Source: Centroberyx gerrardi (Eukaryota > Chordata > Actinopteri > Beryciformes > Berycidae). Taken from it: 64,000 bases of DNA. The DNA lies in NCBI RefSeq assembly GCF_048128805.1, contig NC_136003.1, forward strand, positions 29,477,565 to 29,541,564, written 5' to 3'. The translations under genes were made by a program, and so were the position numbers. This document shows positions 1-10,883 of the stretch, piece after piece. Position 1 is the first letter of the stretch. Every line of letters starts with the position of its first letter. The notes beneath the pieces were generated by a model. That model worked only from the letters and a program-made list of their open reading frames with translations, made no database searches and had not been told where the DNA came from.

Positions 1-127
1 AACTGCAGCAACATAAAATCCAAGCTCCGCCCACACTGTTTGATTGACAGGTGATCTGTGGGAAATGCAGTGCAGAGAACAGCAATGAGTGCATTATCGC
101 TTCAACCATTCCTTTACCAGACTCTCT

Positions 128-228
<101 letters not shown>

Positions 229-232
229 GCAG

Positions 233-1732
233 GCTCAGCAGACCTGGGTGTCTGTCTCCACAAGTCGTCCAGCGGTCTGGATCTGCCCATGAAGGTGGTG
301 GACATGTTCGGCTGCTGCCTGCCCGTCTGCGCCATCAGCTTCAACTGGTGAGAGACTCAGACTTAGATCCCAGGATGGAGCTGTCAGTGGAGGTCATCTC
401 AGGATCATAATAATAATAATAATAATAATGATCTTTATTATATAGCGCTTTTTAAAACAAAGTTACAAAGTGCCTCACAAACAGAGATAAAAGACAAAGG
501 ATAGATCAATAGGTCAGTGAGGTAAAAGTAATAAAACAGAAATTAATACTACTACTACTGTAACTATTACTGTACCAGTAGCACAGTGATCTTTGGCTGG
601 GATGATAACTTTGCTGCTTAATGAATCTGTGAAAAATAATCTTGTAGTGTGCATCTACTCTAAAACAACAATCTGTGTTCCCAAGTTTACATGAACTGGT
701 GAAGCATGAAGAGAACGGGCTGATCTTCAGAGACTCTGAGGAACTGGCTGAGCAGCTTAAGGTGAGAGAAACACGTTGGTGCTTTCTGTGTGTTTCTACA
801 GCCAGCAGGCACATACATGTACTGTGCATTAGGGATGGGACGATATATCGAAATTCAATAAATCGCAATACAAAAATGTGACAATATGTATCGTGGGTCA
901 GAAAAATGAACGGTGATATTAGCTCCATTTTATTCTGCTGTAGTAATCACAAATGAGACGCTTGCCCATCACAGTTTCACAAGCTCTCTATCCAAATTAT
1001 ATTATTGTCACTTTGCAATGACATTTTTAAATTGTTTACATTCTAGCAGCCAATGGCATCGCTAGAAAGGTGTGTGGCTCAGAAATCAACATAATTCTGC
1101 ACAGTCAGACTTCGTTGTCACTGAACTTTTATTGATCATCGTATCGTGGTTGTATTGAATCCTGAACCCCATATCGCGTATCAAATCGTATCGTGAGATA
1201 AGAATATCGTCCCATCCCTGCTGTGCATACAGTATCTTTTAGATTTGACCAGTTTAATGCCAAAAAAATACAAAGATTTAATGTTTCCCCCAAAATTGTA
1301 TTCCTATTTCATCAACACAACTAATGAAAGTTGTAAAACTATAAATGGGCAGAATAATAAAAAAGACGCCAGGAAATTAATTGTTTAGGAACATGAAGTC
1401 CAACTGTGTTCAGTAAAGCAGATAGGATGCATATTGTACTACTTTAAGATATAGTTTAAGATATTTTAATGCTTCTATTTAGATCATTAAATACCCTTTA
1501 GAGACCTGTGGATGGCCTGTACCTGCACTTAGCTTCTGCCCTCTTCTTCCTTTGATCATCCCATGTTAATGTGTTTTGGGGCTGTGTGTGTTTCCAGTCC
1601 CTCTTGTCAGACTTTCCCAGTGCGGAGGGCAGACTGGGCGTGTTCAGGAGGAACCTGCGGGCCAGCAGGGGGCAGCGCTGGGACGACAACTGGGACCAGA
1701 ACGTCCTCCCGTTGATCTCTGCTGCACAGTAG
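233..1732 (+). CDS. ALG1: ALG1, C-terminal part (last three coding exons): chitobiosyldiphosphodolichol beta-mannosyltransferase
   Basis: ALG1 adds the first mannose, from GDP-mannose, to GlcNAc2-PP-dolichol on the cytosolic face of the ER, an early step of N-glycan precursor assembly. Three coding exons are readable: 233-347, 686-761 and 1598-1732, with acceptors at gttgcag, cccaag and tttccag and donors gtgaga and gtgaga. The joined frame is open and ends in TAG at 1730-1732, giving about 108 residues. Recognised segments are [24 protein letters not shown], then [15 protein letters not shown] across the first junction, and a tail ending in LPLISAAQ. The first is the GT-B C-terminal domain that binds the nucleotide sugar; the HEENG segment is typical of ALG1. 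The 5' exons lie to the left of the window, so the gene is truncated by the window edge, not by mutation. It converges on EEF2KMT, as in human 16p13.3. Identification is by recalled family sequence. Confidence 0.96.
403..540. repeat. Dispersed LINE/SINE tail-like repeat in ALG1 intron
   Basis: An (ATA)n stretch is followed by a TTTATTATATAGCGC-type segment and an AAAGTGCCTCACAAAC segment. Related sequence recurs near 22030-22130 and 47520-47600. This resembles 3' ends of fish LINE/SINE elements. Exact borders are not clear. Confidence 0.55.
830..1220. mobile_element. hAT-type MITE with 8-bp target duplication (ALG1 intron)
   Basis: Terminal inverted repeats read TAGGGATGGGACGATAT at the left and the complement of CAGGGATGGGACGATAT at the right. 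The element is flanked by a perfect 8-bp direct repeat, CTGTGCAT, at 822-829 and 1221-1228. Short TAGGG-type termini with an 8-bp duplication are diagnostic of hAT transposons. No transposase is present, so it is non-autonomous. A truncated copy starts at 26215. Confidence 0.92.
1330..1445. repeat. Dispersed repeat, inverted copy at 28055-28170
   Basis: About 110 bp in the ALG1 intron reappear in reverse orientation in PIGQ intron 11 (27091-28325), including GCATCCTATCTGCTTT and CACAGTTGGACTTC on the complementary strand. The family is not recognised. Confidence 0.7.
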
Positions 1733-1748
1733 ACACTCAGGTTCTACT

Positions 1749-2144
1749 GGTTTGGATTGAAGCCGCTGATAACTGGTATTTTGTGCTGATGTTCAGTATC
1801 TTTAAATTTGACCATTTTCATTCCAAAAAAGTTACAAGTATATTCAGCGTTTCTTCCAGGAATTGTATTCTTGGCAGAGAGGAAAAGTCTCTGAAACAGC
1901 ATTTAGACCATCATGGGACACTAAAACTCTCCACTGAAACCCAGGATGATATGATGATGATGATGATAAAATATTCATCCATACTTGTGTGGAATTTGAT
2001 CAATGTCATATTTTTCAGGTTCAGGGCCTCCCAAAGACGATCATATGTAATCAAACTCCATCGTATCAGAGGGAGATGACACCGACCGGAGAATTTTGTA
2101 ATGAAAGGCCAATATCGGCAAACCGATATATCGATCTATCCCTA
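1749..2144 (+). mobile_element. MITE family A copy in ALG1 3' flank
   Basis: This is the most frequent dispersed element in the window. Diagnostic internal words are TCTTTAAATTTGACCATTTT, GGGACACTAAAACTCTCC and ATCAGAGG. It starts only 17 bp past the ALG1 stop, so it contributes to that gene's 3' UTR. The right end reads ATATCGATCTATCCCTA, inverse to the left tip seen in other copies (TAGGGTTYGACCGATAT). Confidence 0.8.
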
Positions 2145-2556
2145 GCGGACAGACACTGCTGAAATCACCACAGCACCAGGCCATCAGGATGCTAGATCAG
2201 CATGTGGATGACTTTGGAAAACCACAGGAGCAACGTTAGAACAACGTCAAGATGAAAATGGACAATGAACCGGCGAGAAAACCAAAGGAAAATATCAAGG
2301 CTGTTACCTTGGAACAAGACGGCTAATGTCAGGGAGTTAGAGTGTGAACATAAAGAGAGGATGAGAGTAGGTCGGTCTGCTGGGCGTAGATTAGCAGCAG
2401 GTTAGTGGATTCTCATAGTGTAGATATGGGATGTTGGCAGTTTGAAATGAGATTGAAAAGGACTTTCTTCTCTCTGTCATGTAGGAACAACACCATGACT
2501 TTAAAATCGGGTATTGGATGTATTTTGCCTCTTCTTGACATGAGGGAGAAGGTTAG

Positions 2557-3039
2557 GCTGCGTTCAAGAGAAGCCAGAAAGTCAGAAATTCCCACTTCCT
2601 ACTAGGTCACATCACCATAGCAGCAGACACTGTAAACAAATCAAGTTCAATTCTCAGCATTTCATGAGCTTACATAGATAAGAAGGGCTCAAGGGATCAT
2701 GCAGTTGTTTGACAGCAGTGAAAAGGTCCTGTGCAATTAACAACACCACATACATTTCACATAAATTATTAGAACACAGAAAATGTCGATTTATTTTTTT
2801 GCTCATAATTGAATAGGGCTTTGCACTTTGCAGCTGTGGCCCATGTGAAACCTAATGCCATGCTTATCTAGCTGTCAAAACACCTGTGTGGTAAACAGTT
2901 CAACATATACATTTTTAATTTAAAATTCCACTTACAGTTGCTTAGGTTCTATGCTAACGAGCTAGCTAATGTCGCCAAATTGAGTTCAGGAATGAAACAT
3001 CTGGGGATTTCCGACCTCTGACTTTGAACAGAACGCAGC
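2557..3039. mobile_element. MITE-like element with GCTGCGTTC termini
   Basis: The segment opens with GCTGCGTTCAAG and closes with GAACGCAGC. Subterminal AAGTCAGAAATTCC and the inverse GATTTCCGACC give a longer imperfect inverted repeat. It lies between ALG1 and EEF2KMT. The superfamily is uncertain. Confidence 0.6.
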
Positions 3040-3252
3040 ATTATTCTTTTAATTTGAGTCCTTCACATGTTAAGGAAAAGAAGCGCAGCACTAATGCAGG
3101 TGAGATGAATGAAGAGATCACCGGTACTGCTGGAGAGGAATCAATCAGAGCTTTAATCTCTCCGTCTGTACAAACCTGCTCATTCCAGCAGGATTTCCTA
3201 CTTCAGAGCACTTGAATGTATGAATGAGACTTTGATACCGTGTACATTTGTA

Positions 3253-3267
3253 AATAAAATCTTTATT
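3253..3267. terminator. Opposed polyadenylation signals between ALG1 and EEF2KMT
   Basis: AATAAA reads on the plus strand at 3253-3258 and on the minus strand (TTTATT) at 3262-3267. The minus signal lies 15 nt past the EEF2KMT stop codon, so that gene's 3' UTR would be very short. The plus signal could end an ALG1 transcript about 1.5 kb past its stop, and GT-rich sequence follows at 3267-3290. The EEF2KMT assignment is firm; the ALG1 assignment is inference, because ALG1 may use a non-canonical signal nearer its stop. Confidence 0.7.
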
Positions 3268-3281
3268 GTGCTACAGTGGTG

Positions 3282-6200
3282 TCATATGTACAGTTTAATC
3301 AGCTCTATGGCAGAGACTCTGTTGTAAGGGAAAACATGGCTGACTGGTCCTGTGATCACATCGTGGCTGATCCCCGCGCTCTCTGTCAGAACAAACACAC
3401 ATGGTCGTTTCACACGTCAGAAGTTGGAATTATTGATCGATAAAACTATTTGCAGCATCCTGGGATAAGTAGCAACAAAGAGTTAAGTAACTTCACAAAA
3501 TCACTGATATTTATATAATGAAATTCAAGTGGGATTTCTTACTAAACTGTAACTAATGCTGCATTCATGTCATATGGGAAAGACTGAAGATTCAATACTG
3601 ATGTCAGCTACAAGGGAATACTTGTAATCACGTGTAGGGAATGTTATTCAACTCCACATAGAACAGACAAAATGAAGGTCAAGTCACTTTACGGATACAA
3701 CTCTTAAAATATCATAGCAGGACACAAATACTGGCTCAATTTTTGGTTTGTGGTTGACATTACAATGTTTGTTTTGCTGTAAAACATGAACTTAGATGTA
3801 TCATCACGCAGAGCATGTATGTTACATGTGAAACCAAAGTCTACAGAAAACTCCAATCGTGGTTTCTCAGTGTCATGGTTTCCAACACTGAACATTTCCA
3901 AGTCGGTGCTTTGAACCGTCAGCTCGTTCCGACAGTTATTCCCTTGTGATATGAATGCAGCGTATTGAAAATGTAATGAAAACGCTCAAGTTTCCTCACA
4001 CCAACACATCCTGCTCTTACCCAGCTGGAGCTTAAAGCAGTTGTATGTGTCGGGGTTTCGTATCGTAGAGGAGATGAGGACCTCCGGGGGGCCTTCGGGG
4101 GGAGACGAGCCCCTCAGGATCCTGGACAGCAGCTTCACCAGACAGCCAATGACGTCGGGGTCGTACACCACATCTGGACCACGGGGGGGGGGGGGACAGT
4201 TCAGGCTGGTTAATCATCTGCTGTTTTAATGATCTGACATCAGCGGCTTATTTTACAATACATGTATTAGCTCCAAAATGCATTATCAGTATAATTTTAT
4301 ATTGTGAAACATTGCGATTTAGGTTCGACCAACATGGGTTTTTGAAGGCCGATAACAATATTTTTAGATTGAAGTCGCCGATTGCTGATATTTGACCATT
4401 TTAACGTAAAAAAATTGCAATGATTCCCAGAGAATTTTCTTCTTGTCAGGGTGGAAAAGCCTCTGAGACATGTAGAGCATCATGGGACACTAAAACTCTC
4501 CACTGAAACCCAGACCGATGAAATTCTTTTAGGGTTAGCGGCTCTTTAAGACGGGATGACCCACCCACATCTGCTATTGGCTAGTCTTTGGTGCCGGGTG
4601 ATGTCATCTTCTATAGAGTACAACAGGTGGTGACATCACCTGGCGCCAAAGATCAGCCAATAGCAGATGGCAATTTCCGCAGCATGCTTTTTACCATTAG
4701 ATGTGAGGCTTAACACAGATTTGGGTTTGGGGTTTAGTTCCTCTTTAACGCCCCGGCACATAATGAGACTAAACTATTACCTGCGGCGATAACGATGTTA
4801 GCCCCGATCTCTCGGAGCCGCTCCTCGGTCGCCGCCCCCCAGTCCAGCTCCTCCACACGAACCCCGGGTCCGGTCCGGCCGTCCAGCCCGTTCAGCCGCA
4901 CGTTGTCCCGCAGCTTCTGCAGCACGCTGCGGTGGCAGTCGCTGAACACGAACCTGGACGGGCCGCAGGAGCGACACACGGTGATGCCGGTCAGCCCCAC
5001 ACCGCTGCCCAGCTCCAGCACCGTCCTGGGAGGGAGGGGGGAAACAGTTAAAGCAGGAGCCAGCAGGCGATACGGGCGGGACGGTTTGTCACTGGTCAGT
5101 CTCTTCACACCGTCCAGCCTGTGCTCCATCTCTGGTTCAATTTGAAACACTTTGACGGAGACCAAAAAGGTGAAACAAGTGTCAAACCATCTGCATCCCA
5201 CGAGGAACAGGTTCCCATTACACACACACACACACACACAAATATTTGGAAAATCCACAGTATTAACTTTTCACTAGGGTTCCACTGATTTGGGTTTTTG
5301 AAGGCCAATAACCATTTTTGGATTGAAGCTGCAAATATCTGATATTATGAGCTGATATTCACAAATGCCAAAAATGTATGCATTGATGGTCACAACCAAT
5401 GAGCAAGCTATTGCTAACATGGTTCCCTTTACACACACCAATGTGGAAAATCTGCAATATAACTTTTCAAGTGTAGGAGAGGGCGACTGCAGAGAGACCC
5501 AACACTGTAACATCTCCTCTGCCTGGGACCTGGGACACCATGGACTTCTCCAAGGAGTGTGAGGATCTTCTGCGAGCCCGGGCCCCCTCAGACACAGCAG
5601 GGCTTCCATCCTCCGCTCCATCCACCATCCTCCAGTCTATCCACCATCCTCCGCTCCATCCACCATCCTCCACCATCCTCCACCCCATCCACCATCCTCC
5701 ACTCCATCCACCATCCTCCACTCCACCCACCACCCTCCACCCCATCCACCATCCTCCACTCCATCCACCATCCTCCACTCCACCCACCATCCTCCACTCC
5801 ACCCACCATCCTCCACTCCACCCACCATCCTCCACTCCATCCACCATCCTCCAGTCTATCCACCATCCTCCGCTCCATCCACCATCCTCCACCATCCTCC
5901 ACCCCATCCACCATCCTCCACTCCATCCACCATCCTCCACTCCACCCACCACCCTCCACCCCATCCACCATCCTCCACTCCATCCACCATCCTCCGCTCC
6001 ATCCACCATCCTCCGCCCCATCCACCATCCTCCACCCCATCCACCATCCTCCACTCCATCCACCATCCTCCACCCCATCCACCGCTCCATCCATCCATCA
6101 TCCTCCACCCCATCCACCATCCTCCGCTCCATCCACCATCCTCCGCTCCATCCACCATCCTCCACTCCATCCACCATCCTCCACTCCATCCACCATCCTC

Positions 6201-6949
6201 CACCCCATCCACCATCTTCCACTCCATCCACCATCCTCCACCCCATCCACCGCTCCATCCATCCACCACCCTCCACTCCATCCACCATCCTCCACTCCAT
6301 CCACCATCCTCCACTCCATCCACCATCCTCCACTCCATCCTCCACTCCACCCACCATCCTCCACCCCATCCACCATCCTCCACTCCCTGCTCATCACATC
6401 ACTGCACACAGCTACAGTCCCACAACTCATCTAATCATCTACCACCACCCCCCTTCCAAAGAGGCCCCATCCATCTGAACTCAAGCATTTCAGACCTGTG
6501 GCTCTCGGCCCCATAATCATGAAATGTTTTGAAAGACTGGTTTTAAACACAATTCTCCTAGCTGTTAAACCAGACCTAGACCCATACCAAGTTACATATA
6601 GATGCAGTAAGGGGACAGAGGACGCTGCTGCATGTCTGGCCCACTTGGACGAACATGAACACACACACAACCATTAGTTTAGTTTCAGGCGGAGTTTTGC
6701 GGTAACCCAACAGCTTGTTTCTGTTGGGTTACCGCAAAACTCCGCCTGGCTGCCCGGCTGAGCGGCGGCTCTGCAGGTTTCCTCTCTGTGTGGAGGACAG
6801 GAAGCTCTACCTGCCGCTGAAGGCCTGCTGGTTGTCCAGCGCCCACTCTGCCAGGTAGAGGCCGGCCTCCCAGGTCACCAGGCCCGTCGTCCCGTCTGAG
6901 ATCACTGCAACGCTCTCCAGCAGGCTGACCGCACCGCCGCAGGGCTGCA

Positions 6950-6986
<37 letters not shown>

Positions 6987-9697
6987 AGTATCGAGATTTT
7001 ATTGTCAGCATTTTCTGTTTTTCAGTTCTGGTATGAATTGGTGCTCATGTGGCATTATAAGGCATCATAAGTGCATCAACTGTATGGTTAATGACATATT
7101 GAATTAAGTGTAATTTTCTGATGTTTTCCTGATAATTATATTACAAGAAAAGTTTATCTATGCTACTAATGGGCTCATAATCTGCTTCTATCACAATTGT
7201 TATCTTTTATTTAAAAACTGGCAAAATGAGGTATGGTAGGAATATTATTTGAAAATTTTAAAAAAAACATTACCATTCGGCTCAATAGGATGAACATTAA
7301 TTTGATTATTTAACATGTGATTTTGCTTACATGAGCCATATCGTGATATATATCTATCGAAAAAATCCTTATGATTATTGATTTCAACCATATTGCCCAG
7401 GCCTAATTTTACAACACCATCGATATCTTGACAAATTCTTGGATCGTGTTCTTCTAACTGAGTGTGTGGTTTTCATCCATCACATGATAAGTGAAGGTAC
7501 CAGTATGTAGCTCTTGTAGCACTCTGCTCCCTCCTCGGCTCCCAGCACCTGCCCCAGAGCGTCGTACAGCTCGTCCAGAGGCTCCGCCTCCGCCGCCTCC
7601 TGCTGCGGACAGACAGCAGACCAAACTCAGAAGAGTCCGGCTGGACCGAGTCCTGCAGGGAAACTCTGCAGCACCGAGCTCACTTTGCCTCTCTGGCATC
7701 AGTTTGTGCGTCTGCCTCCTCCTGCAGAACAAACCTGTCCTAATGCTGTTTAAAAAGGAGGTGACGACTTTACTGTGGAACAAACTGAAGTGCTGAGTGT
7801 CAAGACCATTTACTGCCATGTATATCCTATGATATTTTGATTTTGTGTTTTCTGTGTTTTTGTGTCATTTGCTTATTTTGTCTTCCACCAAGGAACACAA
7901 TGGAAATAAGAAGTAAAAGCTGAGTTTGGGCTTGAGTTTTTGCACAATTTGTTGGGCTACAAAATTATTTTAAAATGAAATTACTTGAATTTTTTTTTAC
8001 TGAGACCTATACAATGTTTTCTATTACACTAATTTAACAAGAATATTTTGTATATTTTTATGAAGCTATAAAATTCTAATACTATAAATGAAAAATAGGG
8101 TGTGCAAAAGTAAGCGCACCCCTTGTTTCATTAGAGCTAAATTATGTCACTGACAAATATTTGATCAACATTTCATATCTTGTGCTGCTCAGATCTCATA
8201 TTCAGGTTGTAGCTGCAGGTTTTGAACATTATTAGTTATAGTTATTCTGCCTTTCTAGCCAATAAAAGCTGATATCTCAATGGATTCAGTCTCAGAAAAC
8301 AGGAGCACAGTGTGGAATGTGAGCTTCACTTCTGGGTGGCATGGAGTCCACAGCGGTCAGGTATTTCTCTGTTCCTCAAACCAAACGCTCCTCCTTCATC
8401 ACACAAGAAAATCAACACAGATTTTGCCAGCGCCGATCAAAACGTTGTGCTTATAATCGAGGTGGTTCAGGTAAAAATACAATGTTTCCATCACCGATCA
8501 AAGCTTTGTGATTATGATTTAAGCGGTTTGTTTCAAAATGCTACACATGCCATTCTGTGGAGAAAAGGGAAATTAAGTTCTGTGCTCAAATATAGAAAAA
8601 GTAGAATCGACTGGATCCTCTGAAATGTTGCATTTGTGGAAGCAAGTGACAGCTAATAAATTCAGTAATACACAATGTTAGCAAGCTTTACTTCCATACC
8701 AGCCTCAAAGATTAGGTATTAGAAAATTTCCCAATAGTGGCTGTAACACATTGGAAGAAAGCTCCAGCTGTATTATATGAACCACACTGATGAGACACCA
8801 ACCCTCCTGATGAGCTCGGTGAGGAACAGCCTCCTGTACTTCACTGACGGCGGATGCTTCTGGCACAGAGGGTGTAAACACGTCTGTCAGAGAGAAACTA
8901 CAGATTATTACTCACTTCACTGATACTGTGGGGCTATTTTTAGGATTTGAGCAGCAGGTACACAGACCGGCAGTGAGCTGAAGAGGAATGCATGTAGGCT
9001 ACTTACCTGTTTGAGGATATCTGAGACCAGTTCTGAGGTTTTCTCGTTTGCAAGTTCCTTTTCAAGAAACTGTGAAGACACACAGGATCAGAGTGGGTTA
9101 GAAATGATCAAGTGGCATTTGTGGTTTTCTCTATTGCATGGAGAGAGCCATTCCTACCATTTAATGAGTGGATTGTGATTCAAAACCTGCTGATGTTATG
9201 TTGCTTTGCTTATAGACAAAATATATATCCCCGGTAGAATCTGACTTAAGACCTTCTGTGAATTGCTAGGGTCCACTCTTGAATTCGGCTACAATCTTTA
9301 CGACTGGTTCGTCTGTTATATTTGCACAATCTTCTTCCACCAAAATACACCGTGGAGGGCATGAGAGAAAGGTGCGAACAAATTCTGAAAATTTAGATTT
9401 TACTGCAAATTAGGAGCTGGTAGGTGGATCATGTGTATGCCGAATTTACTAGAACACTCCATCTGTTAGTAACGGGTCTTGAGTCTGTTATACGATGTGT
9501 GTGCGTTTACCAATAAGCGAGGAAGCATTAAACAGCCTGATATTTTAATTGAATTTGGTTACAACGCCGCCAGCCGTACTTACAGTCCAGGGAAATGTAG
9601 CCAGGCGCCTCATAGCAAAAAAAGACACCTGGAAGTCATGTAAGATGTCGGTTGTATTCCCTGCGGTTTGATCCCCTGGCTGCTGAGCGTTCATCAT
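3282..9697 (-). CDS. EEF2KMT: EEF2KMT (FAM86A): protein-lysine N-methyltransferase of elongation factor 2, complete
   Basis: This enzyme transfers a methyl group from S-adenosylmethionine to a lysine of eEF2 (Lys525 in human). Eight coding exons, in transcript order: 9697-9584, 9069-9007, 8883-8803, 7602-7501, 6944-6811, 5025-4781, 4173-4021 and 3382-3282. They total 993 nt, that is 330 residues plus stop, the length I recall for human EEF2KMT. The product begins MMNAQQPGDQ. Residues about 38-86 form the N-terminal FAM86 domain (HPLCQKHPPSVKY, LTELIRR). Residues 166-178 carry SAM motif I (TVLELGSGVGLTG), 192-196 FSDCH, and about 240-250 the IAADVVYDPDV segment typical of the seven-beta-strand lysine methyltransferases. 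The C-terminus ends IELIKLYI. All introns are GT/AG and every junction preserves the frame. Two adjacent ATG codons (9695-9697, 9692-9694) could start translation. Introns carry a 19-bp minisatellite, a LINE fragment and MITEs. Confidence 0.97.
3556..3964. mobile_element. MITE family X, copy in EEF2KMT intron 7
   Basis: Termini GCTGCATTCATGTCATATGG and its near complement at about 3945-3962 bound the element. The interior (GTGGTTGACATTACAATG, then CTGTAAAACATGAAC) recurs near 49680-49900 and at 57061-57260. The copy at 57 kb is interrupted by a TTAA element; this copy shows the uninterrupted sequence. Confidence 0.75.
4320..4530 (+). mobile_element. MITE family A, 5' fragment
   Basis: Begins with the family tip GGTTCGACCAACATGGG and runs through the TTGACCATTTTAACG and GGGACACTAAAACTCTCC words before being replaced by another repeat. 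It lies in EEF2KMT intron 6. Confidence 0.75.
4540..4748. mobile_element. TTAA-type MITE with internal inverted repeat
   Basis: Arms CATCTGCTATTGGCT (4568-4582) and its complement (4655-4669) flank a near-palindromic core carrying GTGATGTCATC / GTGACATCACC. The right tip GGTTTAGTTCCTCTTTAA matches the element at 30954-31090. The left tip looks degraded. It lies in EEF2KMT intron 6. Confidence 0.65.
5272..5365 (+). mobile_element. MITE family A, 5' tip fragment
   Basis: CTAGGGTTCCACTGAT followed by GGGTTTTTGAAGGCC and GGATTGAAGCTGC matches the family's first ~90 bp. It lies in EEF2KMT intron 5. Confidence 0.65.
5607..6387. repeat. 19-bp minisatellite (CCATCCACCATCCTCCACT unit), EEF2KMT intron 5
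   Basis: About 780 bp of direct tandem repeats have a 19-bp unit with internal variants (CCACCC, CCAGTCTAT, CCGCTCC). A higher-order duplication is visible: the block starting near 5625 recurs near 5845. Several reading frames stay open because the unit lacks stops; these Pro/Ser/His-rich or Trp/Gly-rich frames are not genes. Confidence 0.97.
6436..6660 (+). mobile_element. LINE (L2/CR1-type) reverse-transcriptase fragment
   Basis: Plus-strand translation from about 6450 reads PKRPHPSELKHFRPVAL, then IIMKCFERLVL and LDPYQVTYR, the FRPVALT/IMKCFERLV/LDPxQFAYR signature of the reverse-transcriptase domain in fish L2/Rex-type LINEs. Only about 65 codons remain, in EEF2KMT intron 5, so it is a dead fragment on the strand opposite the host gene. 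Confidence 0.85.
6686..6748. repeat. Perfect 28-bp inverted repeat (hairpin), EEF2KMT intron 5
   Basis: Arms 6686-6713 and 6721-6748 are exact complements of 28 bp around a 7-bp loop (CTTGTTT). The hairpin ends about 60 bp past the 5' splice site of the exon at 6811-6944. It is not part of any repeat recognised elsewhere in the window. Confidence 0.95.
7150..7408. mobile_element. hAT-like MITE remnant related to the element at 63204-63553
   Basis: From AAATGAGGTATGGTAGGAAT through GATTATTTAACATGTGATTT to TTTCAACCATATTGCCC this is colinear with the right part of the element at 63.2 kb. The left end is not recognisable. It lies in EEF2KMT intron 4. Confidence 0.8.
7603..8802 (-). other. EEF2KMT intron 3, no gene seen
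   Basis: AT-rich intron sequence. A segment near 8098-8130 carries a short imperfect palindrome (GGTGTGCAAAAGTAAGCGCACC) like a transposon tip, but no second end was located. No other feature recognised. Confidence 0.4.
9200..9575. repeat. Fold-back element, copy 1 (EEF2KMT intron 1)
   Basis: The left part (about 9220-9300) is inversely related to the right part (about 9400-9570). Shared words include CTTAAGACC / GGTCTTGAG and GAATTCGGC / GCCGAATT, around a TGGTTCGTCT centre. The same family forms a longer fold-back at 11340-11745. Arm identity looks roughly 65-75% by eye. It does not match an element I can name. Confidence 0.6.
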
Positions 9698-10799
9698 TCT
9701 GAACATGTGTTTTTGGTTTCCACATTGTTTACTTCCTCATTACCCATAAGGCACTTCGTCTCTTGCTAGATGGTGGTAGGTCTAGTTTACAAGTAGCTAA
9801 TATTGCAACGCAGTTGGACAATGGATTAACACATGGGCTACTGTAATGCGGCATGATTAACAGAAAGTGATTTTTTTTTTTACTAAATACATAATGTCTT
9901 GAAGATTAATTATTGTCCAATACAAATAGCGCAAAGCCACACCTTCACTCAGACTACCTCTCTCTCATTATCTCTCCAAACACTATCTGTCCAGTCAAGT
10001 TAAAATAGACTTTTTAATTAACATCGACCCATTTAACACTGCCATTAAAAATGACTCATTGCGGCGATGGGTTTAGTTTACGTTCCGTGTAAACCCAGTG
10101 ACTGCTTTCATGCAATCTTGATCCATTAAAGATCAGCAGAATGTACATACATACATATATTTTTTCCTGGAGGTTTTCACCCGCTCTTTTCTTGCTGTGT
10201 CATTACAGACAAAGATAACTTCTTTACAGTTAGGCCAACTCCTCATTCACACACAATCCTCTGACAGCAACAGCAGCCCAACTGACATTTACTGGTAAGT
10301 CAGTAGTTCTTACTATATTTTAATATCCTTTGTTAAACTAGTTCTTTTGCTGGGATATAGGCTTCTACTTAAACCAATCAGCTGTTTCTGTGACCATGAG
10401 CAGTGAATGCCCAAAAAATAACTGGTAAAGATGAATGGATCTGTGCATCTGTTAATTAGCATGTTTTACATGTCCCTTCTGTAAGACTAAACATATTGTT
10501 TTGAAATCATGTAAACAAATAAACAAGCAAACGGACGATTAAATAAATAAATACATAGATAAATAAATAAATAAAACAAAATACATTATGTGTATACATA
10601 TGTGGCCCTAGAAGACTAGGGCCACAAGTGATTTTTCTTTTTTTTCCACCTTAAATATCAAATATTTCACCTCTTGCCCTCAGCCTCTTCCGTGTAGAAT
10701 AGCTATCTAAGCAAATAAAAACATGCACTCCGAAAAGTAAACTGACAGTGAACTATGACAGCACTGCAATCATGAACGTGTGTTTCCTACCGGAGCGTT
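9698..10799. other. Intergenic region between divergent EEF2KMT and PIGQ
   Basis: About 1.1 kb separates the EEF2KMT start codon from the probable PIGQ first exon, so promoters of both genes must lie here. An ACTTCCTC (ETS-like) site occurs near 9730, close to where EEF2KMT transcription should start. The middle is AT-rich, with an AAAT-type simple repeat near 10530-10575 and a 10-bp-arm hairpin at 10602-10625. No coding sequence is visible. Confidence 0.5.
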
Positions 10800-10883
10800 T
10801 TTTGCAACGGACTGTCAACAAAAAAGATGGCGGCCTTCTCTACCTAGCTTACTGATGGAAGGTAAAAGCCTGTGCTGCTGAAG
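10800..10883 (+). promoter_or_regulatory. Probable PIGQ core promoter / non-coding first exon with YY1 motif
   Basis: AAGATGGCGGC at 10824-10834 matches the YY1 motif that in many housekeeping genes sits just downstream of the start site. Candidate donors follow at 10861/10862 (GAAG|GTAAAA) and 10883/10884 (GAAG|GTAACT). Either could splice to the acceptor at 11846 before the coding start. The first exon is inferred; no transcript data are available. Confidence 0.55.

Noticed and set aside
5467..6478. Long open frames on both strands (up to about 312 codons) over the minisatellite
   Set aside because: They are translations of a stop-free 19-bp tandem repeat inside an EEF2KMT intron, with no splice or codon signature of a gene.
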